DNA from: Fervidobacterium sp. UBA5837
Lineage (GTDB): Bacteria > Thermotogota > Thermotogae > Thermotogales > Fervidobacteriaceae
Direction: 5' to 3'
Assembly (NCBI GenBank): GCA_002432805.1
Contig: DJGV01000007.1
Location: 62,001-126,000, forward strand
Length of the DNA stretch: 64,000 nt
Both the position numbers and the translations under genes were made by a program. The notes under the pieces are model-generated. The model ran no database searches. It saw only the letters and a list, made by a program, of their open reading frames with translations, and was not told the origin of the DNA. Shown piece by piece: positions 42,679-51,471 of the stretch (the first letter of the stretch is position 1; every line of letters starts with the position of its first letter).

Positions 42679-44078
42679 TGAGAAGAATTGCAATGGTGCT
42701 TTCAATAACTCTATTTATGATGCTTTCAGAAGTGCTGATTTTTGGTTCTTCGGAGATTTTTGATTTTGTGCACAAAGATTATGATTTTGTGCTAAGAATA
42801 TCGAAGAATGTTGACTGGTACACAGAAATCAATAAAGTTCCATTTTTCTCTTTCACGTTGAACAGAAAAGGCTTAGGATTTGAAGATTCTTTTATCAGAA
42901 CATTAGAAGACATGAAATATAGAACAGGGATAGACCCGGAAGTTGTTGAGGATGCGCTGTCAAAAGATATAATATTTGCTTCAAAGGGTGTGGAAATGAA
43001 TGTTTCAGATCTCATGTCGTTCGATTTGAATTACTACTTTGAGTTCATAAAGAACATTGCCACACATACTTTTCTCGCGTTTGAAACAAAGTACACGAAT
43101 CAACTTCCAAGAGCTTTGGCTTTTCTGCTTTCTGTAAGTTATAAGGATCTTGGCAGCAATACGTCTCTACTAGGAGATTCATTGTATTGTGGAAGTGTGA
43201 GTAAGTATTTTGTGGTTGCGGGGAGTAAACAGGCATTAGAACTTGCGATTAAGACGTTCTCAACACCTGAAATGCAATTAGACAAAAGCGTAAGAGAATT
43301 TGACAGGCTAAAGGCCGGAACATTTTGGATAAGTGGTTACGCAAAACCGAATACTTTGAAGTTCAAATTACCTGGTGGCCTGAACATAGATGATTCAGAT
43401 GCAGAATACTTGCTTTTCCATTCCACAGTCTCAGCAGGTACGTTGAATCTAACAGTAGAACAAAAGAATAAGAAGCAGGAAACAACAAAGAAAATAACAG
43501 ACAATATTGGCAATCTTCAGATAGCTTGGAATTATTACTTGGCAATGCCTACAACAAATACAGAGGCTGTTGTCAATTCAATCAAAGAATGGTTACAAGG
43601 CTTTACACCTGATGTAGGTCGTTTAGTTGACTTTGTGGGTTATGCTTCAAAATCATCAAGTTATCTGTATACAATTGGGCGTTTGGAAAGTGGAGACATC
43701 TTGTTCATATTAGATAATTTTACTGGTAAAGAATTGGAGAGTAACCTCTCAAAGCTTGGCGCAAAATATGACTCTCAAAAGCAAGAATGGACAATGATAA
43801 ATGGCAATACACAACTTTATGTCTACAAATCCTCAAATCGACTGATTATTGGAAACGTTGATAAGTCAAAGTACGATTCTTACGAAAAGACGAGAAAAAA
43901 GTTAAAGGATTTACCTATTTACTATGATTTTTCAAAAATTGCAACGTACGACTTCAAACTTTTTATGGATGTTGGTGATATAATAAAGTCAACAACAGGA
44001 TTCAACATTTCATCAAAACTTTTGTTTTGGAGTTATCGTTCCGGATACTTTACATATTATAAACTTTTGCTTTCTTGA
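42678..44078 (+). CDS. Secreted protein of unknown function
   Basis: A 466-residue protein with an N-terminal signal peptide (RRIAMVLSITLFMMLSEVLIFG). The rest is soluble with alternating helices and strands, and includes a repeated theme of loss-of-function-like DUF3352 character (GSKQALELAIKTFSTPEMQLDKS, then NVDKSKYDSYEKTRKKL later in the chain), which hints at two related halves. I do not recognise it with certainty. ATG at 42678 has no nearby Shine-Dalgarno site. It sits 14 bases before cheA but has no evident tie to chemotaxis. Confidence 0.7.
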   Translation: MRRIAMVLSITLFMMLSEVLIFGSSEIFDFVHKDYDFVLRISKNVDWYTEINKVPFFSFTLNRKGLGFEDSFIRTLEDMKYRTGIDPEVVEDALSKDIIFASKGVEMNVSDLMSFDLNYYFEFIKNIATHTFLAFETKYTNQLPRALAFLLSVSYKDLGSNTSLLGDSLYCGSVSKYFVVAGSKQALELAIKTFSTPEMQLDKSVREFDRLKAGTFWISGYAKPNTLKFKLPGGLNIDDSDAEYLLFHSTVSAGTLNLTVEQKNKKQETTKKITDNIGNLQIAWNYYLAMPTTNTEAVVNSIKEWLQGFTPDVGRLVDFVGYASKSSSYLYTIGRLESGDILFILDNFTGKELESNLSKLGAKYDSQKQEWTMINGNTQLYVYKSSNRLIIGNVDKSKYDSYEKTRKKLKDLPIYYDFSKIATYDFKLFMDVGDIIKSTTGFNISSKLLFWSYRSGYFTYYKLLLS

Positions 44079-44092
44079 AAGGAGGCAATAAA

Positions 44093-46159
44093 ATGGGAGA
44101 GTTCAACGAATATCTCAGTGTATTCATCGATGAATCGAAAGAGTACGTACAATTACTAAACGAATCTCTACTAGAACTTGAGAAGAATACAAGTGATATG
44201 GAACAAATAAACAGAGCTTTTCGAGCGCTTCATACATTGAAAGGTATGGCAGGGACTATGGGGTTCGAAGTACTTGCAAAACTTTGCCATAGGATGGAGA
44301 GTTACTTAGATGGTGCAAGAAGCAGCAAGATAAAGATCTCTAGTAACGAACTCGATTTCCTCTTTGCAGGGTTAGACATGATCGACAAGATGATACAGAA
44401 CATTGTAAATAACGGAACGGATGAAATTCCAGATGACGTCAATTCGTTGGCTAGTGTATTTGAAAGAATAGCAGCTGGCGAAAAGGTGGAGAGTAAATCA
44501 AAAACTTCGGGAGAGAAGCAATCAGAAAGAAAAGATGATGATTCTAAGAACTTTAAGAAATTGTCCGAAAAGAGAGAGAACAAAGAGACCTCATCACAAG
44601 TTGGTTCCGATAGTTTTGCTAACGAAATAATAAAGGACGTCCTCGATGAGGCCAACAAAAGAAAGATACCAGCATACAATGTAGTGATTAATCTTCAAGA
44701 GGGAACACAACTAAAGTCTGCAAGGATGTACATGGTCTTTCATACACTTGAAGAATTAGGTGTGGATATAATCAAATCTATTCCATCTGTTGAAGATATC
44801 GAGGCAGAGAAATTTGACCTAACGATTGAATTGATGTGTGTTGGGAATGTCTCACAAGAAAAGATATATGAAAAGGTAATGAAAATTTCAGAAATCAAAA
44901 GTGTTATCGTCCGACCAATTGAGGAAAAGGGAAAAGCGGTTAAAAGTAATGAAGATGAAGAACAAAGCATCGATAATGGAAAGCAAAAAGGTGAAGAACA
45001 AAAGAAAACCAAAATAACTCAGACTGTCAGAGTAGATATCGAAAAGCTTGACACACTCATGAATCTCATGGGAGAACTCGTCATTGCAAGAAGTAGGATC
45101 GCAGACATACTCAAAAAGTATAACATAAAGGAAGTAGATGAGTCTTTAGCACAACTCAGTAGAATTACGCTTGATCTTCAAAACGTCGTAATGAAGGTTA
45201 GGATGGTCCCAATTGAATTCGTCTTCAACAGATTTCCAAGAATGGTCCGAGACCTTTCCAGATCTCTCAACAAAGAGATCAACTTCGTTATGGAAGGTGA
45301 GGAAACAGAATTAGACAGAACATTTGTTGAAGTTATTGGGGATCCACTGGTGCACCTCATCAGAAATGCAATTGATCACGGGATCGAAAAAAAAGAGGAA
45401 AGAATATCAAATGGTAAGCCTCCCATAGGGACTGTTAAAATATCGGCGCGTCACGAGGGTAACAACGTAGTCATAGAAGTTGAAGATGATGGCCGAGGAA
45501 TGAACAGAGAAAAGATAATGAGAAAAGCAATAGAAAGGGGATTAATAACCGAAGAAAGAGCAATTGGAATGCCAGACGAAAAAATATTCGAATATGTCTT
45601 TTTACCTGGTTTTTCAACAAAAGATGAAGTAAGTGAATTATCAGGCCGCGGCGTTGGTATGGATGTAGTAAAAAGTACTGTTGATTCCCTAAATGGTACT
45701 GTTTCTTTGGAAAGCAAACTAGGAAAGGGTTCGAAAGTCACGATTAGATTGCCTCTAACACTTGCCATAATTCAAGCACTATTGATAAAAGTAAATAAGT
45801 ACGTTTACGCAATCCCAATATCGATAATAGATAGCACGCTTAACATAAGTTCGAAAGATATTAGGGTTGTTCAAAATGAGGAAGTTATAGTCATCAGAGG
45901 TGAGGTAATTCCACTTGTAAAACTTTGGCATGTGTTTGGCATGGAACACGAGGAAACACCAAAAGAAATGAACGTTGTTGTCGTAAAAGCTGGTGTAAGA
46001 AAATACGGCCTTACGGTCGACACATTAATTGGTCAGGAAGACATCGTGATTAAATCCCTTGGTAAGATATTCAGCGACGTCAAAATCTTCAGCGGGGGTG
46101 CTACGCTTGGTGATGGAAGCATAGCTTTGATTCTTGACGTCATGAATATCATTGAGTGA
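44093..46159 (+). CDS. cheA: Chemotaxis histidine kinase CheA
   Basis: A 688-residue kinase that phosphorylates CheY and CheB. P1 (HPt) shows FRALHTLKGMAGTMGF with the phosphorylated His47; P2 lies around 190-290 after a charged linker; P3 dimerisation contains DTLMNLMGELVIARSR; P4 holds the N box HLIRNAIDHGIE, G1 DDGRGM and G2 GRGVGMDVV; P5 is CheW-like (residues 550-688). ATG at 44093 follows GGAGGCAATAAA. Start of cheA-cheW-cheY-fliO-fliP-fliQ. Confidence 0.97.
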   Translation: MGEFNEYLSVFIDESKEYVQLLNESLLELEKNTSDMEQINRAFRALHTLKGMAGTMGFEVLAKLCHRMESYLDGARSSKIKISSNELDFLFAGLDMIDKMIQNIVNNGTDEIPDDVNSLASVFERIAAGEKVESKSKTSGEKQSERKDDDSKNFKKLSEKRENKETSSQVGSDSFANEIIKDVLDEANKRKIPAYNVVINLQEGTQLKSARMYMVFHTLEELGVDIIKSIPSVEDIEAEKFDLTIELMCVGNVSQEKIYEKVMKISEIKSVIVRPIEEKGKAVKSNEDEEQSIDNGKQKGEEQKKTKITQTVRVDIEKLDTLMNLMGELVIARSRIADILKKYNIKEVDESLAQLSRITLDLQNVVMKVRMVPIEFVFNRFPRMVRDLSRSLNKEINFVMEGEETELDRTFVEVIGDPLVHLIRNAIDHGIEKKEERISNGKPPIGTVKISARHEGNNVVIEVEDDGRGMNREKIMRKAIERGLITEERAIGMPDEKIFEYVFLPGFSTKDEVSELSGRGVGMDVVKSTVDSLNGTVSLESKLGKGSKVTIRLPLTLAIIQALLIKVNKYVYAIPISIIDSTLNISSKDIRVVQNEEVIVIRGEVIPLVKLWHVFGMEHEETPKEMNVVVVKAGVRKYGLTVDTLIGQEDIVIKSLGKIFSDVKIFSGGATLGDGSIALILDVMNIIE

Positions 46160-46173
46160 AAGGGGTGAGGTGT

Positions 46174-46617
46174 ATGGATGAAATCAAAGAATTTGAAGTA
46201 TTGGTTTTTAAAGCACTAAATCAAGAGATGGCGATAGATGTAGAACATGTCGAAATAGTCATCGAAAAGACAGAGATAACACCTATTCCAAAAGCAAGAA
46301 AGATCATCGAAGGAGTTATAAACCTTAGAGGAAAGATCGTCCCAGTTATTAGTCTTTCAACGCTGCTTTCGAATACTTCTGGAAGTGATTACAAGAAGAT
46401 AATAATAACGAAAGTGGAAGATGTTGAATTTGGATTGATGGTGGACGAGGTTGTTGGCGTGCTGAGGACAAACACGAATGAAATTGAAACGAATCTAGGG
46501 AAAATGAATACTTACGGTAAGAAAGCAAAGGGGTTGTTGAAAAACAACAATAGACTGATTGTTTATCTAAACTTAGAAGAAATCATGAAAGAAATCACGG
46601 GTTCGGAGGTGGCATGA
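46174..46617 (+). CDS. cheW: Chemotaxis coupling protein CheW
   Basis: A 147-residue adaptor joining CheA to receptors. The double beta-barrel shows VLVFKALNQEMAIDVEHVEIV, the conserved KARKIIEGVINLRGKIVPVISL, and GLMVDEVVGVLR. ATG at 46174 follows GGGGTGAGGTGT. The stop precedes the cheY ATG by one base. Confidence 0.95.
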   Translation: MDEIKEFEVLVFKALNQEMAIDVEHVEIVIEKTEITPIPKARKIIEGVINLRGKIVPVISLSTLLSNTSGSDYKKIIITKVEDVEFGLMVDEVVGVLRTNTNEIETNLGKMNTYGKKAKGLLKNNNRLIVYLNLEEIMKEITGSEVA

Positions 46618-46618
46618 G

Positions 46619-46978
46619 ATGGCGCGTGTTTTAGTAGTTGATGATGCGGCATTTATGAGAATGATGTTGAAGGATATTCTCACAAAAGGGGGGTACGAAG
46701 TTGTAGGCGAGGCAGCTAATGGATTGGAAGCTATCGAAAGATACAAAGAACTTAAACCTGAGGTTGTCACGATGGATATAACGATGCCTGAAATGAATGG
46801 AATCGATGCAATAAAAGAGATTAGGAAAATAGATCCAAATGCTACGATCATAGTCTGCAGTGCTATGGGCCAGCAAGCGATGGTTATAGAAGCAATTCAA
46901 GCAGGGGCAAAAGATTTCATTGTGAAACCATTCCAAGCGGGAAGGGTAATTGAGGCTATCCAAAAAGCTTTGAAATGA
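46619..46978 (+). CDS. cheY: Chemotaxis response regulator CheY
   Basis: A 119-residue single receiver domain. The acidic pocket is VVDDAAF (Asp8, Asp9), the phosphoacceptor Asp53 in VTMDITMPEMNG, then CSAMGQQ (Ser at the switch Thr/Ser position) and the Lys of DFIVKPFQ. It binds the flagellar motor when phosphorylated by CheA. Signals are as in T. maritima CheY. ATG after GGAGGTGGCATGAG. Confidence 0.96.
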   Translation: MARVLVVDDAAFMRMMLKDILTKGGYEVVGEAANGLEAIERYKELKPEVVTMDITMPEMNGIDAIKEIRKIDPNATIIVCSAMGQQAMVIEAIQAGAKDFIVKPFQAGRVIEAIQKALK

Positions 46979-47021
46979 TTTCTCATGTGTTTCTATGATC
47001 AAGTAAGGGAGTGCATATAAT

Positions 47022-47333
47022 ATCAGCCAATTTATAACGTTTTTTATAGGCCTAATTTTGTTTATAGTAGTATTACTGATAACATATTGGTTCCTGAAAA
47101 GAAAGCTCCCTAACATGGTTGGGGGGCGTTTTGCTAAAGTGATCAGTAAAGTATACATAGACAGAAGTACATCGCTTGTTTTAGTCAGGATACTGAAAGA
47201 ATACTATGTGATTCTCATTGGACCGAACAAGGCTGAAGTGATACAAAAGCTCGACACTATAGATGAGGGCGAGATAGAAAAGCCTGAGGATTTTCAGTCG
47301 GTCTTGAATAAATGCGTGGGTGGTAAGAAATGA
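47022..47333 (+). CDS. fliO: Flagellar export protein FliO-like, probable ATC start
   Basis: Small single-pass membrane protein directly before fliP, the place of FliO in many genomes. Read from ATC at 47022 it has 103 residues and a full membrane helix (FITFFIGLILFIVVLLITYW), then a basic and beta-rich cytoplasmic part (VYIDRSTSLVLVRILKEYYVILIGPNKAEVI) of FliO character. AGGGAGTG lies eight bases before this ATC. The first canonical codon, TTG at 47058, would cut the helix in half and lacks a ribosome site. The stop overlaps the fliP ATG (ATGA). Confidence 0.75.
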   Translation: MSQFITFFIGLILFIVVLLITYWFLKRKLPNMVGGRFAKVISKVYIDRSTSLVLVRILKEYYVILIGPNKAEVIQKLDTIDEGEIEKPEDFQSVLNKCVGGKK

Positions 47334-48085
47334 GAAAGTTCCTCGTAATCTTTTTTCTAATCTTCCTTCTTTCTCCATTCTTTGCTCAAGAAGAAACTCC
47401 GCTACCCGGGATAAGCATACAGGTCAACCCAGCTCAACAACCTAGAGACCTCGTAGCAACACTTGAAATACTGGTTGTCCTCACAGTGTTGACGCTTGCT
47501 CCAAGTATATTGATATTGTTTACCTCATTTACAAGGATAATAATAGTGTTTTCGTTCGTCAGAAACGCATTGGGGACAAGGCAAGTTCCACCAAACCAAG
47601 TGCTTATCGGTTTAGCTCTCGTCTTAACCTTTTTCATAATGCAGCCCACTTGGAATGAGATAAATTCAACGGCTCTTCAGCCATATATGGACGGTAAAGC
47701 AACGTATCAAGAGTTTTTTTCAAATACTACAAAAGTTATGAGAAAATTCATGATCAATGAGCTGACAATACATCACAACGAAGATAACGTCTTTGTATTA
47801 GCTAATGCTTTGAACGAAAGCGTGACAAACATAAACGATGCTTCGGATGCGGTCTTGACATCGGCATTTGTATTAGGTGAGGTAGAAATCGGATTCAAGA
47901 TGGGTATATTACTCTACATACCATTCATAATAATCGACATGGTCGTGGCAAGTATATTACTATCGCTTGGTATGATAATGATTCCACCAGTTCTCGTTTC
48001 TCTCCCGTTTAAGGTACTCATATTTGTACTGGCCAACGGCTGGGAATCTGTGATCGTAAGCCTCGTAAAGAGTTTCAGTCAGTGA
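47330..48085 (+). CDS. fliP: Flagellar biosynthesis protein FliP
   Basis: Export-gate membrane protein of 251 residues with a cleavable signal peptide (FLVIFFLIFLLSPFFA). Family motifs include LTLAPSILILFTSFTRIIIVFSFVRNALGTRQVPPNQVL, broken here for length, and VASILLSLGMIMIPPVLVSLPFK near the C-terminus. Four membrane helices. ATG overlaps fliO. Together with FliQ and FliR it forms the core of the flagellar type III export gate. Confidence 0.95.
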   Translation: MRKFLVIFFLIFLLSPFFAQEETPLPGISIQVNPAQQPRDLVATLEILVVLTVLTLAPSILILFTSFTRIIIVFSFVRNALGTRQVPPNQVLIGLALVLTFFIMQPTWNEINSTALQPYMDGKATYQEFFSNTTKVMRKFMINELTIHHNEDNVFVLANALNESVTNINDASDAVLTSAFVLGEVEIGFKMGILLYIPFIIIDMVVASILLSLGMIMIPPVLVSLPFKVLIFVLANGWESVIVSLVKSFSQ

Positions 48086-48134
48086 ATCAAAACGAGAGAA
48101 ATTCCAGACATATACAACATTTGGAGGGATAGAG

Positions 48135-48401
48135 TTGACATTAGAAGTATTCATAGATATCATGAAAGATGGAATTCAAATGTTGTTGATGCTTATAACT
48201 CCACCTCTGTTGATAAGCTTGGTAGTTGGAATACTGATTAGTATATTTGAGGCAGCAACCCAAATTCACGAGCAGACATTAACATTTGCGCCAAGAATAA
48301 TTGCCGTGTTTTTGACACTACTATTTCTCTTTGGATGGATGACAGAGAACATGATTCAGTACATAACGGATATAGTCGAGAAATACATGTCCATGATTTA
48401 A
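48135..48401 (+). CDS. fliQ: Flagellar biosynthesis protein FliQ
   Basis: Export-gate protein of 88 residues with two membrane helices. LITPPLLISLVVGILISIFEAATQIHEQTLTFAPRI (two parts) is the family core. The start is TTG at 48135 with GGAGGGATAGAG ahead. Its last four bases overlap the end of the convergent tmk gene. FliR is not in the window. Confidence 0.94.
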   Translation: MTLEVFIDIMKDGIQMLLMLITPPLLISLVVGILISIFEAATQIHEQTLTFAPRIIAVFLTLLFLFGWMTENMIQYITDIVEKYMSMI

Positions 48402-49030
48402 TGACCGCTGTTGTCGCCTCCATACCTCTTTTCAAATTCCTCTATTATCTTTTCTTGCATCTCTTCTATGCTCTTTGTCCCATCTATTAGTATGAATTCT
48501 TCATGTTCTTTGGCCATTTTTAAGTAACACCTTCTGACCTTTCCCCAAAACTCAATTTCTTCCTTTTCAATCCTGTCTTTGTCACTTTCACCACTATTCT
48601 TCAATCGGTCCAGTACAAATTCGACTGGGATATCAATTAAAAACACTATTTCCGGATAGATCATGCCCGTTGCAAAATTGTTCAGCATCTCAACAGTCTC
48701 TACTCCCAGACCTCTGCCACATCCTTGATAAGCAACGCTTGAGTGTGCAAAACGATCTGCAACCACTACTTTTCCTTCACTCAACGCCTTTTTTATCACG
48801 CTTTCCACAAGTTGTGCCCGTGAGGCAAGGAACAGCAAAAGCTCGCTTCTAGCGCACATTTCTTGGTGTTCTTGATGCAACAATATATGCCTGATTCTCT
48901 CTCCCAATTCGGTACCACCAGGTTCCCTGACCTTTATGTAATCAATACCATTCGTTTCAAGATACTTCGTGAATAAATCTACCTGCGTGCTCTTTCCACA
49001 TTTATCGATACCTTCAAAAGATATAAACAT
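48398..49030 (-). CDS. tmk: Thymidylate kinase
   Basis: A 210-residue dTMP kinase. The P-loop FEGIDKCGKSTQ, the DR-motif VVADRFAHSSVAYQG and REPGGTELGERIR are all typical. The lid region (RLKNSGESDKDRIEKEEIEFW) lacks the row of arginines of the Escherichia type, so it is of the P-loop-Arg or Gram-positive kind in part. ATG follows GGGAGGCATTTTGA. It stands alone on the minus strand between fliQ and the mini-III gene. Confidence 0.94.
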   Translation of the reverse strand: MFISFEGIDKCGKSTQVDLFTKYLETNGIDYIKVREPGGTELGERIRHILLHQEHQEMCARSELLLFLASRAQLVESVIKKALSEGKVVVADRFAHSSVAYQGCGRGLGVETVEMLNNFATGMIYPEIVFLIDIPVEFVLDRLKNSGESDKDRIEKEEIEFWGKVRRCYLKMAKEHEEFILIDGTKSIEEMQEKIIEEFEKRYGGDNSGH

Positions 49031-49194
49031 TCAAAATGCCTCCCAGCCCAATTTTTGGAGTAAAAAATAGATTTTGTGTATATTCTATTCTATCATGTGA
49101 TAAAATAGTATTAAAGAGTAAATTCTGGAATTTTCGATATCAATTTGGTCAATATCTTTATTAAATAGTATGATTGGCTTAGGAGATGGTATAG

Positions 49195-49662
49195 TTGCAG
49201 CAGAAATCATCAGAACGCTCCGTGTGTTCTTTGAAGGTTAATTCAGAGGTCAGGAATGTATTCGACGATGTTGTATCGATATTTCCTGTGCCAAACGTAA
49301 ACCCAGAAGAGATGTCGAACAATACCTTGGCTTACCTTGGTGATGCAGTTTTCAATCTCTATGCTAAGTTATATGTACTCGCAGATGCAAAGGTCCAGAA
49401 GGTACATTCAGTGGCAACGATGCTGGTCTCACGGCAGGGACAGAGTAAAATATTATCAAATATCTTAAACCTATTAGATGAAAAAGAGAAGGAAGTGGTA
49501 AGAAGAGGAATAAACAGCAAGGGAGCAAGAAAGCACGGTAACGACAGGCAGTACATGGAAAGCACAGGTCTTGAGACACTAATTGGTTATCTATACCTAA
49601 TTGATAAAGAAAGATTATCGTTCTTGTTGAAGGAGGGAATGGCAGCATGGAAAGAAGTGTGA
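49195..49662 (+). CDS. mrnC: Mini-ribonuclease III
   Basis: A 155-residue RNase III domain without the double-stranded RNA-binding part. TLAYLGDAVFNLYAKLYV is the catalytic signature (Asp of GDAV), and GINSKGARKHGNDRQYMESTGLETLIGYLYL holds the second acidic site and the conserved basic loop of MrnC. The family matures 23S rRNA ends in Bacillus. TTG at 49195 follows GGAGATGG. The end overlaps the next gene by 16 bases. Confidence 0.92.
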   Translation: MQQKSSERSVCSLKVNSEVRNVFDDVVSIFPVPNVNPEEMSNNTLAYLGDAVFNLYAKLYVLADAKVQKVHSVATMLVSRQGQSKILSNILNLLDEKEKEVVRRGINSKGARKHGNDRQYMESTGLETLIGYLYLIDKERLSFLLKEGMAAWKEV

Positions 49663-51371
49663 TCATCGATGGATCCATTGTTTACACGGATTCAAGCGAG
49701 ATTTTGAGTAACCCGGGTTTTGAGGCACTGTTGAAAGAATTCATCGATTTTCTGAAGGAGAAAAATAATCCCGTATTAAGAACGCTTGATGCATTCAAAG
49801 TTGGTAACGATTACAACGTTAGGCATATCGTTGAATATCTTCATCTACTAACTCTTAGAAATGTAGAAGAGATAACGACGATAATAAATTACGTAAACCC
49901 AGAAGAACTGGCCAAGTTTGTCGAATCGTTGTATTCTTTTTGGAGAAGTAAACACAGATTTATCATGACAAAGGAGAAGTACACAGTTGATAATGCAAGA
50001 AGGACAAGCATAGTATTTACGGCTACCATGATTTCTGAAGAGTTCAAGACGCTTGTTAGAAATCTTTACAGAACTATCATGAAGAATATCTCATCAGATA
50101 ATTCAACGATAGTACGCCAACTGCCAAGCGGCGCTCAAGTAACTTTTTTGATCGATGATATTGAGCACCCCACCCAAAGACTTGTGAACTTCTCAGGGAT
50201 ACCAACGATTTGGGGAGCGATATTTGATCCACCGGTCATATTCTACACACGTTCGAACAAAAGAAAAGGCGTTCTACCCGTCGTTGAGAAGGAAAATATA
50301 CTCTCAAAGTTGGTCTTGCCAAACAAAGAAAAAGATTGGTATCTTGTTCCAATATTAGCTGGGGATCTTCTCATGTACATCTATGTCCACAAAGAATATC
50401 TTAGCCATGCGGCAGGGCTTGGCAATCTTTTTCAATTTGCCGACATTCGTGACATAAGGCGTACAAAAGTTTCTGGAGTGCTCTTGTTTGGACTACCGAC
50501 AGCTAATATACCGGATTATAAATCCGAGTGGAAAAATGGTGTTATATTCAAAGACGATGAAATGTACATAGGTGTAATACCTGCATTTGATGAGAATGAT
50601 TACTTTGGGTACATGAAAAAGTCTGTACTCACCTTACACAACTTAATTCGGATAGACCAAGGAAAGTTGCCAATCCATGGTTCAATGGCCAGAATAGGTT
50701 TGAAAAATGGGAAATCTGCTGTTGCAATGTTCGTTGGAGATAGTGGTGCAGGTAAGAGTGAGACACTCGACGCATTGAACAGGTTGGAGGAAGTTGCCTA
50801 CGTTGACATACTAATTGATGATATGGGATCACTGGACGTAGTAAACGGGCGAGTTGCTGCTTACGGTACTGAGACCGGTGCGTTTGTACGTTTGGACGAC
50901 TTGCCACCGGGATATGCCTACTATACAATGGACAGAAGTATCTTTATGAATCCTGATCAGATAAATGCAAGGGTTATCGTGCCTTTCAATAATTACAAAG
51001 AAATAGTGGCACCAACACCGATAGACTTCTTCTTCTATGCTAACAACTATACTGAAGTATCTGACGATAAAGAGAGAATTGTTTTCTTCGACGATGTCAA
51101 TGAAGCCCTTGAGGCATTCTCGGCCGGAAAGAGGATGTCAAAAGGTACTACTTCAGAGGAAGGGATGACACAAAGTTATTTTGCAAATCCATTTGGTGCA
51201 GTACAAAGAAAAGAAGAACATCACAAGATAGCAGAATCTTTTATGAAGAAGATGTTCGAAACGGGAGTCAGAGTTGGAGAAATTAGAACAATGCTTGGCG
51301 TTGAAGGGTACGAAAAGGAAGGTACATATCTTGCTGCAAAGACCCTGTACAAGATCATGGAACAGATGTAA
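49647..51371 (+). CDS. HprK/PEP carboxykinase-superfamily P-loop protein of unknown substrate
   Basis: A 574-residue cytoplasmic protein. Residues 345-400 read PIHGSMARIGLKNGKSAVA then MFVGDSGAGKSETLDAL and LIDDMGSL, the layout of HPr kinase and ATP-type PEP carboxykinase: a His before the strand, a GxSGxGKSE P-loop and an Asp pair for metal. The C-terminal TTSEEGMTQSYFANPFGA recalls the PEPCK lid (T-x-S-A-C-F-G). The first 330 residues have no motif I know. It is far longer than HprK and lacks the Lys and Arg of true PEPCK that I can recognise, so a dedicated small-molecule or protein kinase is more likely than gluconeogenic PEPCK. Confidence 0.7.
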   Translation: MERSVIIDGSIVYTDSSEILSNPGFEALLKEFIDFLKEKNNPVLRTLDAFKVGNDYNVRHIVEYLHLLTLRNVEEITTIINYVNPEELAKFVESLYSFWRSKHRFIMTKEKYTVDNARRTSIVFTATMISEEFKTLVRNLYRTIMKNISSDNSTIVRQLPSGAQVTFLIDDIEHPTQRLVNFSGIPTIWGAIFDPPVIFYTRSNKRKGVLPVVEKENILSKLVLPNKEKDWYLVPILAGDLLMYIYVHKEYLSHAAGLGNLFQFADIRDIRRTKVSGVLLFGLPTANIPDYKSEWKNGVIFKDDEMYIGVIPAFDENDYFGYMKKSVLTLHNLIRIDQGKLPIHGSMARIGLKNGKSAVAMFVGDSGAGKSETLDALNRLEEVAYVDILIDDMGSLDVVNGRVAAYGTETGAFVRLDDLPPGYAYYTMDRSIFMNPDQINARVIVPFNNYKEIVAPTPIDFFFYANNYTEVSDDKERIVFFDDVNEALEAFSAGKRMSKGTTSEEGMTQSYFANPFGAVQRKEEHHKIAESFMKKMFETGVRVGEIRTMLGVEGYEKEGTYLAAKTLYKIMEQM

Positions 51372-51471
51372 ACATGCTCTAGGATATCTAACACGAAAAT
51401 ATCATAAAAGGAGGAACGCATATATTCATCAGGTTTTCGTTTGTAAAGGTGGATTGTTGCGTTAGAACGCG

